This document shows, in pieces, positions 26,401 through 36,946 of a DNA stretch of 64,000 nt; positions within the stretch are counted from its first letter, which is position 1; each line of letters starts with the position of its first letter. The translations under genes and the position numbers were made by a program. The stretch comes from Phaseolus vulgaris (lineage: Eukaryota > Streptophyta > Magnoliopsida > Fabales > Fabaceae), in contig NC_023756.2 in the NCBI RefSeq assembly GCF_000499845.2, positions 46,143,947 to 46,207,946 of the forward strand. Reading direction: 5' to 3'. The notes below the pieces were generated by a model that was not told the DNA's origin, did not search any database, and saw only the letters and a program-made list of their open reading frames with translations.

Positions 26401-27049
26401 TGAAGGTTTGGTCATGGCTGAATTCCAAAGCCCGCGGGGTAAGTTTTTCATATTCTGATTGGTGTTTTGAACCTATGATATATATGAGATCTGTCAGAAA
26501 ATACAAGGTGGTTTTTTTTTTATGCGTGGTGGGATTTTATAAGAGTTTTTTTAGTGTTGTCAGCATTGTTTCTCGGTTTCATTTCTGTTTGTGTAAGGAG
26601 CTTAGAGGAAAGGTGTTTTAGGTTGACTTTGTATAAGAATTGAGGTATCCCTTAAATATCTCCATTATATTTATTCGTTCTTTGTCGATAAAAAAAATTG
26701 TCTTTCATATATGTATCAATTTCTCTTTCATTCCTTTTATTTTCTTGTGCATGAATGTGCTTGAATATGAATTTGTATCTATCAAAACTTGACTTATTAT
26801 TAATCAAAGTAATCATATAAATTTAATCTCATTTATATGTCATCATGTTTATAAGCATCAAAACATGTTGGAAAAGGAAAAGATTGAGTTAAATTTAATC
26901 ATACCTGCCATAAGTGGACTGTGTAGAGCACGTTGCAACTTTGTTTCTAACAAGACCTTCCTCTGGGGTGAGTTAACTCCATTGATATTTGAACTTGAAT
27001 TACCCAGGACTCTGGGTTCTATATTGTGGTTATTTGATGGTGGATTCAT
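20404..27049 (-). CDS. Kinesin-14 (C-terminal motor), 16 exons, about 1,178 aa, expanded coiled coil
   Basis: Exons in transcript order: 27051-26905, 26230-26103, 26011-25928, 25569-25492, 25190-25098, 24990-24958, 24670-23036, 22951-22870, 22783-22688, 22602-22426, 22307-22201, 21984-21809, 21675-21511, 21220-20967, 20849-20686, 20523-20404. All join in frame. Introns are GT-AG except 21808-21676 (AT-AC). The motor starts at GNIRVYCR (about residue 792). It has P-loop GQTGSGKT (876-883), switch I NERSSRSH, switch II DLAGSER and [11 protein letters not shown], all intact, so ATPase and microtubule binding are expected. Upstream motifs ([34 protein letters not shown]) are those of plant CH-domain KIN-14s. 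However, no CH domain was found in the 5 kb upstream, and the tail after the motor is only about 40 residues. The start is uncertain: ATG at 27,049 opens the first recognised exon, which is also preceded by an acceptor-like CTAG. Family knowledge predicts minus-end-directed movement. Truncation or missing 5' exons remain possible. Confidence 0.85.
21221..21510 (+). mobile_element. LINE 3'-end fragment in kinesin intron (antisense)
   Basis: Plus-strand sequence from about 21,310 ends in CTTTGTAAGAGGGTTG...TTCTTGCTGATAAAAAAAA at about 21,494. It closely resembles the tails at 24,932 and 26,697. The A-tail lies only about 16 bp from the splice donor of the preceding kinesin exon (21,511). Coordinates given are the host intron. 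The 5' limit of the insertion is unclear. Confidence 0.4.
21676..21808 (-). other. U12-type AT-AC intron in the kinesin motor
   Basis: The donor reads GAA/ATATCCTTTTTTT, a match to the U12 consensus ATATCCTTT, and no GT donor that keeps the frame exists nearby. The acceptor is TTTACAC/ACTTGG. It is preceded by TTCCTTGAT, which resembles the U12 branch site TTCCTTRAY, though the distance to the splice site (7 nt after the A) is short. Splicing here joins ...VDASKK to [11 protein letters not shown] in frame, as expected for this kinesin group. Intron length is 133 nt. Confidence 0.75.
22055..22140 (+). repeat. Dispersed legume-type repeat copy (kinesin intron)
   Basis: Contains TATAAGTGAGTACAAACCTT, then TTATAAG..GATTTCATAAGATTGAGTTA and CTTAAAGTCTACTTCTTAATA. 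The same ordered blocks recur at about 40.6-40.9, 43.5-43.6, 46.1-46.3, 47.5-47.6 and 47.8-47.9 kb. I associate this with a high-copy legume retroelement-derived repeat, from memory only. Confidence 0.5.
23186..24535 (-). repeat. 150-bp coding tandem repeat: nine 50-residue coiled-coil units in kinesin exon 7
   Basis: Nine consecutive units each have 50 codons, following the pattern [18 protein letters not shown], then [18 protein letters not shown], then LKAKAEEEK. They occupy about residues 233-682. Unit 3 has compensating small indels. Units 7-9 share [13 protein letters not shown] or [13 protein letters not shown] and look most recently duplicated. Fifty is not a multiple of seven, so the coiled coil must shift phase once per unit or mix 7- and 11-residue periods. 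Relatives of this kinesin as I know them have a single such segment. The exon stays open throughout, which argues that the repeats are translated. Confidence 0.92.
24733..24935 (+). mobile_element. LINE 3'-end fragment in kinesin intron (antisense)
   Basis: Plus-strand GT-rich sequence (TTTTTGGGTTTGGGTTTG, GTATAAGGGTTGA) ends in TTTATTCTTTATTGCTGATAAAAAAA at about 24,930. The same tail layout (GTATAA..TTGA.., TTTATTC, TTGCTGATAA, poly-A) closes the fragment at 26.4-26.7 kb. A 5'-truncated non-LTR retrotransposon insertion is the best explanation. The target duplication was not resolved. Confidence 0.5.
26391..26697 (+). mobile_element. LINE fragment (reverse-transcriptase C-terminus and 3' tail) in kinesin intron 1
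   Basis: The plus strand encodes [31 protein letters not shown]. This resembles the C-terminal end of plant LINE polyproteins (a KVWSW...SDWC.xP..C-type ending). It is followed by about 150 bp and the tail TTTATTCGTTCTTTGTCGATAAAAAAA. It sits antisense inside the first kinesin intron (26,231-26,904). Only the last few tens of codons survive, so it is dead. Confidence 0.55.
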
Positions 27050-27059
27050 CACTAGATGA

Positions 27060-30000
27060 ATTTTGTGGGGACACAACTTCATACATTAATGCAATGATAC
27101 TTCATAATAATGTCCATCGTATCATATCACCCAATGATATTCAAAACCTAAAATTATATCAAAGTTACCTCCATTAAGTAATATAAAAAATCTTGGTATT
27201 GGTTCTAAGGATTAAATTATACCATGCATAAATATTCTGCCATTATACTTTCTATTTCATTCACTAACAAAAGTCATGCATTGTATTCAAAAGGAGAGAG
27301 TAGCAAAAGGGAAAAAAAGTTAAAGGGGTGAGTGTCTTTAAAAAACCTAAACAAAATTAAACAACCAAATATTCTATCATTTTACATTTGTAATGATTAA
27401 TGTATTAGAACATATATGTGAATTTTTTCCTAGTTATCTCTAATACACAAATGATTAATAATAAATGGGAAACACAAAGGATTAATTATGTCGTTTGATC
27501 GATATTAGATACTGATACGTTATGGGATTATTCTGTCATAAGAATACACTAACAACTTCAAATTTAAACATGTGTCTGAAACTAAAACAAACATCCAATA
27601 ATATACATCATCCTTAAACAATTTGCAAAAACTATAGTCAACACATTTTGAATGTAATCAAGCTTCATCTCACCATGAATATCAAAGTAATTACCAAAGT
27701 GGTAGTATGGACATTGTGCAAAGCATCAAAACCAGAGAATCCAACCTTGAAAATGTTAACATTGATCAAATGTTGTTGTTGCGGCGAGAGTTGAGTAAAA
27801 CCAGAAAATATCAATTGGATTTTTTCTGCGTGAATATAGTTGGCTATGATAAAAATAAAAATTTATTAAGTAAAGGAAATTTTGGTTTGGATTTGTGAGA
27901 GAGAAAGAAAAAGGGGTTCCTCAAAAATAGGAGAGCAACACTCCTTGCGTCACAATCATTCCAGTGAAAGAACATCATTGCATGAATGTCTCGCCAAAAA
28001 GAATTTGGATCCTTTAAAGTGTTTCTTCTCACTTTAGAGAATAAAGTTATTTATATATTTATTATTTTCTGATTTAAATTAATCTATTTTAAAATTAAAA
28101 ACAAAAAACTCAATCAAAATAAATAGTGTATAATTTTATCTTGTTCATTTTTGTAGCATTCTTCATTTCTAATCATTTTCACCTTCTTTCACACATAAAA
28201 ATAAAACAACTCACAACAACTTGTTAAAATAATATGAAAATATCCCCAATTTCTATATAAACTACGTTTTTATATACAAGTTAGAACATCTTTTAAATGC
28301 TCTAAAATATTTTACTTATTTTTTTATCAATTATAAAAAAAAAAGTATTTGAAAGATACTTCAACTCTTGTAAAAAAAAGTTAGAAATAGTAGTCTAACA
28401 AAAAACTAATCTCACTATGTGTATAGATCCACATGATCCAAAATCATGAGTTCAAGGAACTAGAATAGATGTAACATAAGTCAAATATAAATGTCTATTA
28501 TAACTATAAAAAAAACAACAAGTGCCACAACTAAGAAAAAAGTAACATAACGCTAGATTTAGGGTTTAGAAACATATTGTTACTTATAAGAATTATTCTA
28601 GTTCAAACAATAACATGGATTTCTTAAAGTATGATAACACAAAAATATTATAATCATACCCAATCATTTCATTTAGGCATGTCGCTCTATTTGAAGTTAT
28701 AAAATTCTTCATCAAAGACCCTCTAAAAGGACTTGAAAGCTATGAAATCACGATACATATTTTTTTTTTATCAGCAAGAAACAATACATAAATATGAATC
28801 ACTGATCACATATATGATATCAATATTCTATAGGATATTTGTTTTAATTGAAGTATTCAAATTTTTGAAATTTTTCATTCCAATTCAATGCATGAGACAA
28901 TATAAGCAATGATAATTAAAGCTATATCCCTTTATGATTAAAAATTGAAATTTTTCTAATTTGTCCACAAATTGATTACAATTACGATTATATATATATA
29001 TATATATATATATTTAATTATAATATAAAAATATGTTCTTTAAATTTGTAGTGACATTATATATGTTTTATGATTTTTGATACATATCTAGACATACTTC
29101 ATAAATATACAATATAAATTTAGAATAATCATATTGTCGTATTGTATTAGTGCGTGATAATTTAAAAGAAATTTTCTCTATTCATTGTAACTTAATTTTA
29201 TAACTTGTAATGACAAATTTTAGCAATTCTTAGTGATACAAGAGATGGAAAAAAAAGAGGCATTTTGAGCATAAAATAATGTGTTTAATTAATACTGCAT
29301 TAAGTACATGACCTGAATATATTTTGTTACCCCATAAACGATATAAACCATATTATTACAATAAATTAATACTACTATATAACTTGATTCTCAACAATTA
29401 CAAAATTATGGTGAACTAATGTCAAAGGTTTGTTTTCAATTTTTTAATTTTAAAGAAAATTTAATTTTAGAGAAGAAAATAATTAGTTTGATTAAATTAA
29501 ATACTTTAAAAATTAAAATAATTATTGACATCTAAAATAATTTCTATTATCAATAAATAATTTTTAATTTAATATTTAATTAGTTATTAATGTCTAAAAA
29601 TTAAATATAATAATTAATTATTTTTAGTATCTAAAATTAGTTTTTATTTAATATTTTTTTTTAGTTTTTGTTGTTTGTATAAAAAAATAATGAAGATAAA
29701 AGTTATATATAAAGATAAAATTTGAGAGTTATTCGTATATTCTCAGTAAAAAAAACACTCAAATATTTATATTTTATATTTAAACATAATTTATTTTCAC
29801 TAAGTGTAGTTTGGGATCGAATAATAAATTTATTTTTTCAACACTTTATATGCTTTAATACCCAAAGTTATAAATAATTAAATAAGAGATAAGTTGGTGA
29901 GTTTTCTTTTAATTTGAAATGAAACAGTTTTATTTTTCAATCAATTATTAATAAATGGTTAATAACTATTTGCTATGTTGGAGTGTCAAAGATTAACTGT

Positions 30001-31820
30001 ATCCTTCTGAGTTAATCATCACAACACTAAAAAATTAAGATTAATTACTTATATATTATACGTGTATCAATTTCTCACCCTTAGAATTTAACCAAAAAAA
30101 AAAATCATTAAATTTTATGATAAACTTCACACTGACTAACCAATCCTATTTTAATTTTATGTAAAACTCACTAAGGCCATGAATAGAGAAATTGTAGTCC
30201 TAGACTAAATGATTTTAGACAGAATTAATGCAATATAAATTATTGATTCTTATGTAAATATTTTAGTTTTAAGTTAAAAATATTAATTATTTAGATTTTG
30301 GATATTGTAAATTGCCCTATCTAATCAAAATATTCTTATTTTTAACTTTCTAAATTTCTTATCGGTATTTTTTCATTCTCTTAAATTATAAATATTTATA
30401 GCTAATATGATTAACATTTGTTTTCTAATATATATATTTATTTAAATTTTTATTTTGTTCTTGGTCAACATTAAGCCTTAGTATTTTAACATCATCTACA
30501 AGTCACTATTCTATGACTTTTTCATCTATTAAACTCGTTTATAAATATTTTTATGAAAAATAACAAATTTATTTGAGAGCACAATACCGAGGTTGAATTT
30601 TCTAACTCTGCTTGCGTATTAATCTTTGAAACAAAATTCACACTTTAATATGACTTTTCTATTACTAAAAGTAAAATAATTTTGTAAAATAAATAAAATG
30701 ATGTTTAAGACTTGGAAATTAAAAGTTACAAATTAATATTATTCAATGTGATATTGTTTTTTATATACATAAATAAAGGAAATCATCAGTTCTAGGAAAG
30801 AAGATTACACACTTCAGAAGGAGAAAGAAATCTCATGAAGAAAAAAATTACATTTTGGTTTCGTAGATATCACCTTACTTCTTGCAAGAACTAATATTAA
30901 TTAAGTTTTTCAAAAGACTCAAGTTCTTAGATAAGTGTGATTTATCTTATGGAAAATTAAAACATATCAAGTAAGAACACTAATCTCTCTAAAAAAAATG
31001 GAAGTATTGCTATTGAAAATAAGGTATACAACTGAAAGAAAAGTATGACAATGTAATTAAAGTTATTTAAAAATTGTCAGATTATACTTTGTTTAGGGTT
31101 AGTTAAAATTTTTAAATTTTTTAAAAATGTTAAATCGTCTTTTCACTTATTTAACTAAGTTTTTTTTACCCAAATAAGAGATTTTTTTAACAAAATTTTT
31201 ACAATAGAGAAGTAAAAATTGAAAAATACAAAATGGTATAAAACAATTGGTGTGAAAAAAAGATATTGATAAAAATATAAGAGAAAATAAAAGTATACAC
31301 TAATACATTCAATTACAAATATTTATGTAAAAACACGAATTGACATTTGTAATAGTCATCTTCAAAAATATATCAAAATAATTTATAATGAAAAGACAGT
31401 ATAATTTGTTTTTATAATATAAACATATCAACGTAAACCCAAACAAATAATTATGCAAAAGATATCATCAACCTTTTGTGAATCTATAAATCTACGTTGT
31501 ACCAATAATTCAAACATAACACATTGAACAATTCCAAGACTTTTTTTTTCAAATGGTTTCATAATTCTTCCGTTAATTTCTAATCATGGAGTGAATTTCC
31601 TTATTTGTGTTCTCAAAATTTGTACCTAAAATAGACACGAATTTTAAAAGGTATATATGTATGTATATATGTATGAGACTCGTATGACATGAAAAAGTGT
31701 TTAATTCAAAAATTATTTTTAAAATATTTTAAAATTCTAATACAACTTTAAAAATGATAATTTTATAAAAAAAATAAATATAATATTTTATAAAAGTTCA
31801 AACTTATTATATAAGTGTAT
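27060..31820. other. Gene-free AT-rich stretch upstream of the kinesin
   Basis: I looked here for calponin-homology exons of the kinesin on the minus strand and found none. A slightly GC-richer patch lies at 27,650-28,030, with short open frames on both strands and no recognised motif. A (TA)n run is at 28,988-29,012. A decayed CACTA-MITE-like segment (ACTAATTTTAGAGA-type blocks) is at about 29,450-29,665. A possible LINE poly-A tail on the minus strand is near 28,760. Confidence 0.5.
28986..29013. repeat. (TA)n microsatellite
   Basis: About 13 uninterrupted TA units lie in intergenic AT-rich DNA. Length polymorphism is to be expected. No other feature is nearby. Confidence 0.9.
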
Positions 31821-32205
31821 TGTATGGGTCGGACGGTCATCTCGACTCGGTTAGCATTACAGTTCATCTGTTCACTCATTTACGATAGTGAAAGCCGCAA
31901 GGTAGCACGCAATCGACCAATCCATGACGACGAGTCATGAGTTGACCAAGTCAACAGAGTTAATCCATAATTAAAGGTTACTTAGTACAACCATAAACAC
32001 GAAACAATCCTCTAATCCGACCCACCAACAAAGGTCTATTAAGGTAATATAAATAACACAGATTCTAAGAATCATGGACGTCATTATCTACCGTGCTCTG
32101 ACAACCGAGAGTCGAATCCTTTACTGATTTGATCGTCGGAGTATTTTTCACAGGTACCATCTGAATCTGTGCTCCCAAACAGCCGAGAGGTGAAACGAGA
32201 AGGAA
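31821..32205 (+). mobile_element. LTR-like segment, left arm of an inverted pair
   Basis: Starts TGTATGGGTCGG. It contains GAGTTGACCAAGTCAA, a TATAAATAACACAGATT box, CTCTGACAACCGAGAGTCG and the end block CACAGGTACCATC. The reverse complement of 33,240-33,639 has the same blocks in the same order (TGTACTCG..., TATAAATAACACAGATT, CTCTGACAACCGAGTGTCG, GCAGGTACCATC). A TATA box in the middle and a TG start suggest an LTR of a Ty3-type or TRIM retrotransposon. No internal coding sequence is attached. Confidence 0.55.
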
Positions 32206-32851
32206 AGAAAAAGTAATAAAAGAGGAAGATTGAAGACTAAATTATCATTCTCCGAACCCCAATACCCGAACGACAACAATAAGATTTTATTAATTATAGA
32301 AATAAAAAATAAAACATTTTAAATAAGTCACAAAAGATAAATTCACATATATATTATTATCCTTGTATTTTAAAAATTATACATATTAAAGTGTTTGTGT
32401 GTATCTAATCTCAGTCGTTTCGGTGACTATGTCTAAGATAGATAGGTTTGTAGAGTTGAAGTCTTGGAGAAGATGATAAGAAGTGGAGAGAGAAACAAGG
32501 ATTACGTGCATAGAAGCACCATTTTTGTAGAAAGGAGAGTGAAATACAGAAGAAAACGATGGTACTACAAATTACACAGATACAGATGAAGGTGCGTGTG
32601 TGTGTGAACAGCAGAAGGTTGGGCAGGGAGACACGGAAACAAAAGGAAAAAGTGGTGTGCGTGTTGTTCATGAGATGTCGTTTGTTCCAAATCCAATGTA
32701 GTCTCCGCGTTTATAGGAGTGGGTCCCACTCACATCCAAAACCTTTGGCAGCGCCCACAGTCCCACATCGAAACCTTGATTTCATGAACTCATTGGTAGT
32801 TAAGGAAATGTGGGACCCAATCAAAACCACACTCTGTTCTGATCCCATCAC

Positions 32852-32858
32852 TATAAAA
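32852..32858 (+). promoter_or_regulatory. TATA box of the LOB-domain gene
   Basis: TATAAAA lies about 45 bp before the ATG at 32,897, giving a very short leader. The upstream 32,410-32,850 region is GC-richer than its surroundings. It contains a second, minus-strand CCTATAAAC (32,708-32,716) that might drive divergent transcription. Confidence 0.45.
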
Positions 32859-32896
32859 CCATTCTCGTCTTCCTTTTTCTCCTCATCACCGTCACC

Positions 32897-34389
32897 ATGC
32901 GGTTGAGCTGCAATGGTTGCCGCGTTCTCCGGCGAGGGTGCCCGGCGGAGTGACCCATTCGGATCTCCCTTGAATGGATAAGTTGCCCTGAGTCTCAGTC
33001 CAACGCCACCCTCTTTCTCGCCAAGTTCTATGGCCGTCAAGGCCTCCTCAACCTCCTCTCCGACGCTCCCTCACATCTCCAACCAGGTACACACATTTAA
33101 TAGTACTTATGTATCATTGCTCTTTGTTTCTAAAAATACAATGATTTTTTATAATATGTAAGTTAGGATTATCAACGATTTAGTATAAAAATTATTTGTT
33201 TCATTATGTATATTTATCTCCACTCTATTATTAGTCATTATCTCTTTTAGTTTCCTGCTTCACCTTCCTTCTCTCGGTCATCTAGTAACACAGGTTAGGA
33301 TGGTACCTGCAGAAGGCACTCTGACGATCAAGTCAGTCAGAATGTCGACACTCGGTTGTCAGAGTAATGTAGATAATGACATATGTGGTTCTTGAAATCT
33401 GTGTTATTTATATTACCTTAGTGAGCCTTTGGTGGGTCAGATTAAGGGGTTTGTTCGTGTTTAACGTTGTGCTAAACAACTCTTAATTATGAATTAGTAT
33501 TATTGACTTGGTCAATTCATGGCTCGTCGTCATATGGCGGTCGACCACATGTCGTCGCGTGATCTTTTATCGTGATCGAGTGGTCAGATGATTCGAGATT
33601 ATGACCGATTCACTGAATCATCCGATCATTACGAGTACATGAACTAAATAATAAATTAATATTTTAAATTTCATTTGAAATATTATGTGATTTTTTTTAA
33701 TATATATTTTTTTTTACTTCAAATAAATTATTAAAGACATAGTAAAAAAATCGAAAGGATGATAAATTTAATAATGTAATATTGGCTAATAATAATGTTT
33801 ACCTTATGTGGTTTTGTGGCTAATTAGAACTTGTCTGTTTTTAATTCTTTTCTTTTTTTCAGCCGTATTCAAATATTTGCTTTACGAAGCTTGCGGTCGG
33901 ATGGTGGACCCGGTTTTCGGCTCGACCGGGTTACTCTCGACCGGAAATTGGCACCTCTGTGAAGCGGCTGCCACAGCTGTTCTTAGCGGCGCGCCGATTC
34001 AGCAAGCTCTTCTAGATATTCGCCACGTGGCAAAGAGTCATAAATCGTGCGGTCCTGATTCTCTCCACAGGGTAAAGTCACAAACCAGCAAGTTCAAGCG
34101 CCGCCCTGCGAAGCCAAAAGTGGACTCAACCGTGGCTGAGTTGGCTGAAAGCGAGTTAGATGGACAGGGTTCGCTGAGTCATGACTCGGTGTCAGGGTTG
34201 ACTCGGACGAGTGAGAACAAAATCGTTGGTGGGGAAGCCGATAGCAGCTGCAGCGAGAACGTGGTGGAGCCGGCTGCAACCAATGATGGAGAAATTGAGC
34301 TTCAGTTGACTTTGGGATGGGGTCCGGTGAAGAAATCAACGACCGTGATGTTGCCACGTGTAGGGATCAATCTCTCTGGCAACACGTGA
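32897..34389 (+). pseudogene. Class II LOB-domain (LBD) protein gene with nonsense codon in the zinc-finger motif
   Basis: Exon 1 is 32897-33086 and exon 2 is 33863-34389. The junction (CAG/GTAC..TTTCAG/CC) keeps frame. Exon 1 encodes MRLSCNGCRVLRRGCPAE, then TGA at 32,951-32,953, then PIRISLEWI and [19 protein letters not shown]. Exon 2 gives AVFKYLLYEACGRMVDPVFG, GNWHLCEAAATAVLSGAPI and a C-terminal EIELQLTLGW. Gene layout and sequence are those of class II LBD proteins (LBD37-42 group), which are plant transcription regulators. In the family the motif is CX2CX6CX3C. Here the fourth Cys codon (residue 19) is the stop, and the following RPC is RIS. No other lesion is seen, so inactivation is recent, or the stop is a sequencing error or is read through. 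An LTR-like insert lies in the intron. The leader and TATA box are intact. Confidence 0.8.
33240..33639 (-). mobile_element. LTR-like segment, right arm of an inverted pair, in the LBD intron
   Basis: This is the reverse-complement relative of 31,821-32,205. Similarity runs from TGTAC at 33,639 past GCAGGTACCATC and into the neighbouring CTGTG...CCGAGAG block. The arms differ by many substitutions and small indels, so they are old or came from two separate insertions. It occupies half of the 776-bp LBD intron. Confidence 0.55.
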
Positions 34390-36780
34390 AACAAAGTGTT
34401 GGATTTAGATAGGTGGTGAAGTTTTTTCTATCCTCACCCCTTGTACTTATGTTTTAGATTTTTCACGAGTACAGTGTGAAGGTTCTTCATAGGACATTTT
34501 TTATACTATTTTTGAAAATTACAAAAATAGAAATTTATGACCACTTTTCACATTACACTATTGTCAACACGAATAACTCAGCCTAGAGTTTATGTGATGA
34601 AAATTAAATGATTATAAATCCATACTAATATATGATTATAAACAGTTTACTTGTTGTAGATAAAGTTAATTTTATATACTCTGTGATAAAAAAATTACAT
34701 GGAATATCATATAATTTATCTATACTATATTATAAATGGAGTCTAATTTTAGGGTAATTTTTGTCAAAATTAATTTAACTAAAAATAGTTATTAAGTGTG
34801 CTAATGTTTTTGCTCCACCCTTTCTTCAACCACGTTGACGGAAGATCTTTGTCTTATTTTTATACGTCGAACAAAAGAACATTGCATCTTGTGCTAGTCT
34901 TTTTATTAAAAGTATAATTCATAGTTTCTAGGTTTTTTCTTCTATGTTGGTCTTTAGTTAATGTTTTTATATTTTTTCTTCATCTTTATAATGATAAGAT
35001 CTTTTCTGATTGACATAAGAAAATGTTTTGATCGTACATGACTTTCATTAACTTTTGTTTTTCGAGTTTTTTTTGGTTTAAACATGTTTTTACATGAGCT
35101 TAATCGGATTTTTAACCGCATTTCAAAGTGATTAATTTTACTTCTTTCATGTTTTATTGCCATCATATTTTGTTTTAGGATTTTTACTCCATTTATATAT
35201 AATTATTTTTTACCTTTAATTGATTTTTTTTTAATTTGTCATGTAATGATCTAGGTTGAGGACTTTTTTTTTTGGACGCTATTATGGAAAACACTCTTTT
35301 ACGTTTTAAGTTGTTTTGAGTTACACATTGGATAAAGAGGTGCATAAAGTATGTTTTTATTGAAATTTGAAGTTTAGAGCTTTGGAGCCAAGTTTTCAGT
35401 ATATATAAATATTCAATGTGTGTAATTTTCAGTTTGACGTCATTTCTTCTTCCCAAAGACAATTGTGGAAGACAATTGTAGAGTTTCATGTGTGATTTTT
35501 AGTTTGTTTTATTGTTCTATTATGTTTTACGTTTTATTATTTTACATAATTGAAAGCAAAAATTCAAGATATGAAATTGATTTTTGCATTTTCCTGAACA
35601 ATCCTAATCACACATTCATCAGATTTTGGAACAACTAACGAAAACTCAAATATTCGAAGTACAAATTGGAGATGTACGTCGATCCTTTATATCCTATGAG
35701 AACCTCACACATACTTCAGTTAAAGAAAACATGAAGAAGTGTCTAAGTTTTCAAGTATTCCAACCGAAAAAGATTGACAATAACATGATGTTTTTCATTG
35801 TTTTATAAATCTAAACTTTTTGAAAACAAAAATAAATATCAGATTTATTGTATTCTCAATACATTAAGAATTTAAGTAACAAGACAAACAAGACAAAGAC
35901 AAAGCAAGTGATGAACACTATCACTCAAGCAATGCAAGGGATAAAATATGTTGGTATGCAAAATGAATTTTTTTCAATTTTGGTTTCTGTAATTTATGAT
36001 TTTTTTTATTTACAATATTACGTGGTTGGTTTGTGCAAATGAATATGGTGTTAAGTAAAAGGTTAAAGGACTTTTAAGACATGTAAAATATGTTATTTGC
36101 TTTAAAGGACAAAAAGTAAAGAAATTGTTTTATAAGAATTGAAACCAAATCATATATTTTATAAGATTAAAAAAAGTGATTTAAAATTTTACAGGATGAA
36201 AAATACAAACTTATTGTATAAGAATTGAAACCAAAATCATATATTTCTTACAATTTATTTTATGGAGAATTCAAAATTAACACATTCAAGTATCCAATCA
36301 TAATTCAAATAGTTACATAAAGAAATCAAATATAAAACAACAAAAAAATAAGTAATTCAAGTTATAAAGTACATAATGTTATAATAATTAAAATATATAA
36401 TAACATAAAATAATAGTATGTCCATTTCCTCAAAATTTCTTTTTGTATAATAATAAAATAAATATTAATGACAATATAAGGATCTTGAAATTTATATTTC
36501 TCAACTGTTATACTTTTAAGAAAGTCAGCAAAATTTAAATGATTATTTTGCTTAGAAAACTTGTGATTGAAGTGTGATACATTTACAATATTCATATTCT
36601 TTAGCTTTATTCCAAAAAATATATAATTTATTTTCTAATTTTTTAAGAAAAGATTTAGAAAGGGAACATATTAATGTATAAAAAAAATAAATCCAGTTTA
36701 TATTTTTCGGAATATATTAAATTTTAATAATTTCTAAAAATAATTTTTCAGAATATGTTGAAATTATATAATCCCCTCTT
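34390..36780. other. Intergenic, no supported gene
   Basis: AT-rich. Short open frames at 34,954-35,489 (-) and 35,626-36,042 (+) have no recognisable domain and no splice context. A possible Helitron 5' end is at 34,719 and is listed separately. Confidence 0.5.
34719..34850 (+). mobile_element. Possible Helitron 5' terminus
   Basis: After an A comes TCTATACTATATTATAAATG, close to the usual start of plant Helitrons. The next bases do not match the element at 12.4-12.8 kb, so the families differ. The 3' hairpin/CTRR end was not found. The end coordinate is nominal. Confidence 0.3.
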
Positions 36781-36805
36781 CAGCCCTAAAGTTAGCAAAA
36801 TTATA

Positions 36806-36850
36806 TATTGGGCCCATAATAACGGGCCTTTGACTACTATAAGCCCAATC
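36806..36850 (+). promoter_or_regulatory. Site II (TGGGCC/Y)-type elements upstream of the complex I gene
   Basis: TGGGCCCA (36,809-36,816), CGGGCC (36,823-36,828) and AAGCCCAA (36,841-36,848) cluster within about 100-140 bp of the start codon. Such motifs are known to be enriched in plant promoters of nuclear genes for mitochondrial respiration and ribosomes, which fits the gene that follows. No clear TATA box is present. Confidence 0.6.
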
Positions 36851-36946
36851 CGAAGATAAGTGAAGATATAGAATCAGAATTTCGAAGCATCCGAGTTGAG
36901 CTGAGTTGTGTTGAGTTGAGACAGAAGAGAGAACTCGTTGGTGAGA

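Noticed and set aside
27660..28032. Possible missing CH-domain exons of the kinesin
   Set aside because: Translations on the minus strand (for example HLINVNIFKVGFSGFDAL) do not show CH-domain motifs such as WLR or ILCNVLN.
28750..28800. Minus-strand LINE-like tail (TTGCTGATAAAAAAAAA)
   Set aside because: Only the tail motif is recognisable. With so little sequence it cannot be told from chance.
32411..32690. Divergent minus-strand gene with TATA near 32,712
   Set aside because: The frame (FSFCFRVSLPNLLLFTHTRT...) is low complexity and runs into the LTR-like segment without a recognisable protein.
34094..34357. 87-codon minus-strand frame
   Set aside because: Antisense to LBD exon 2, which encodes recognised LOB-domain sequence.
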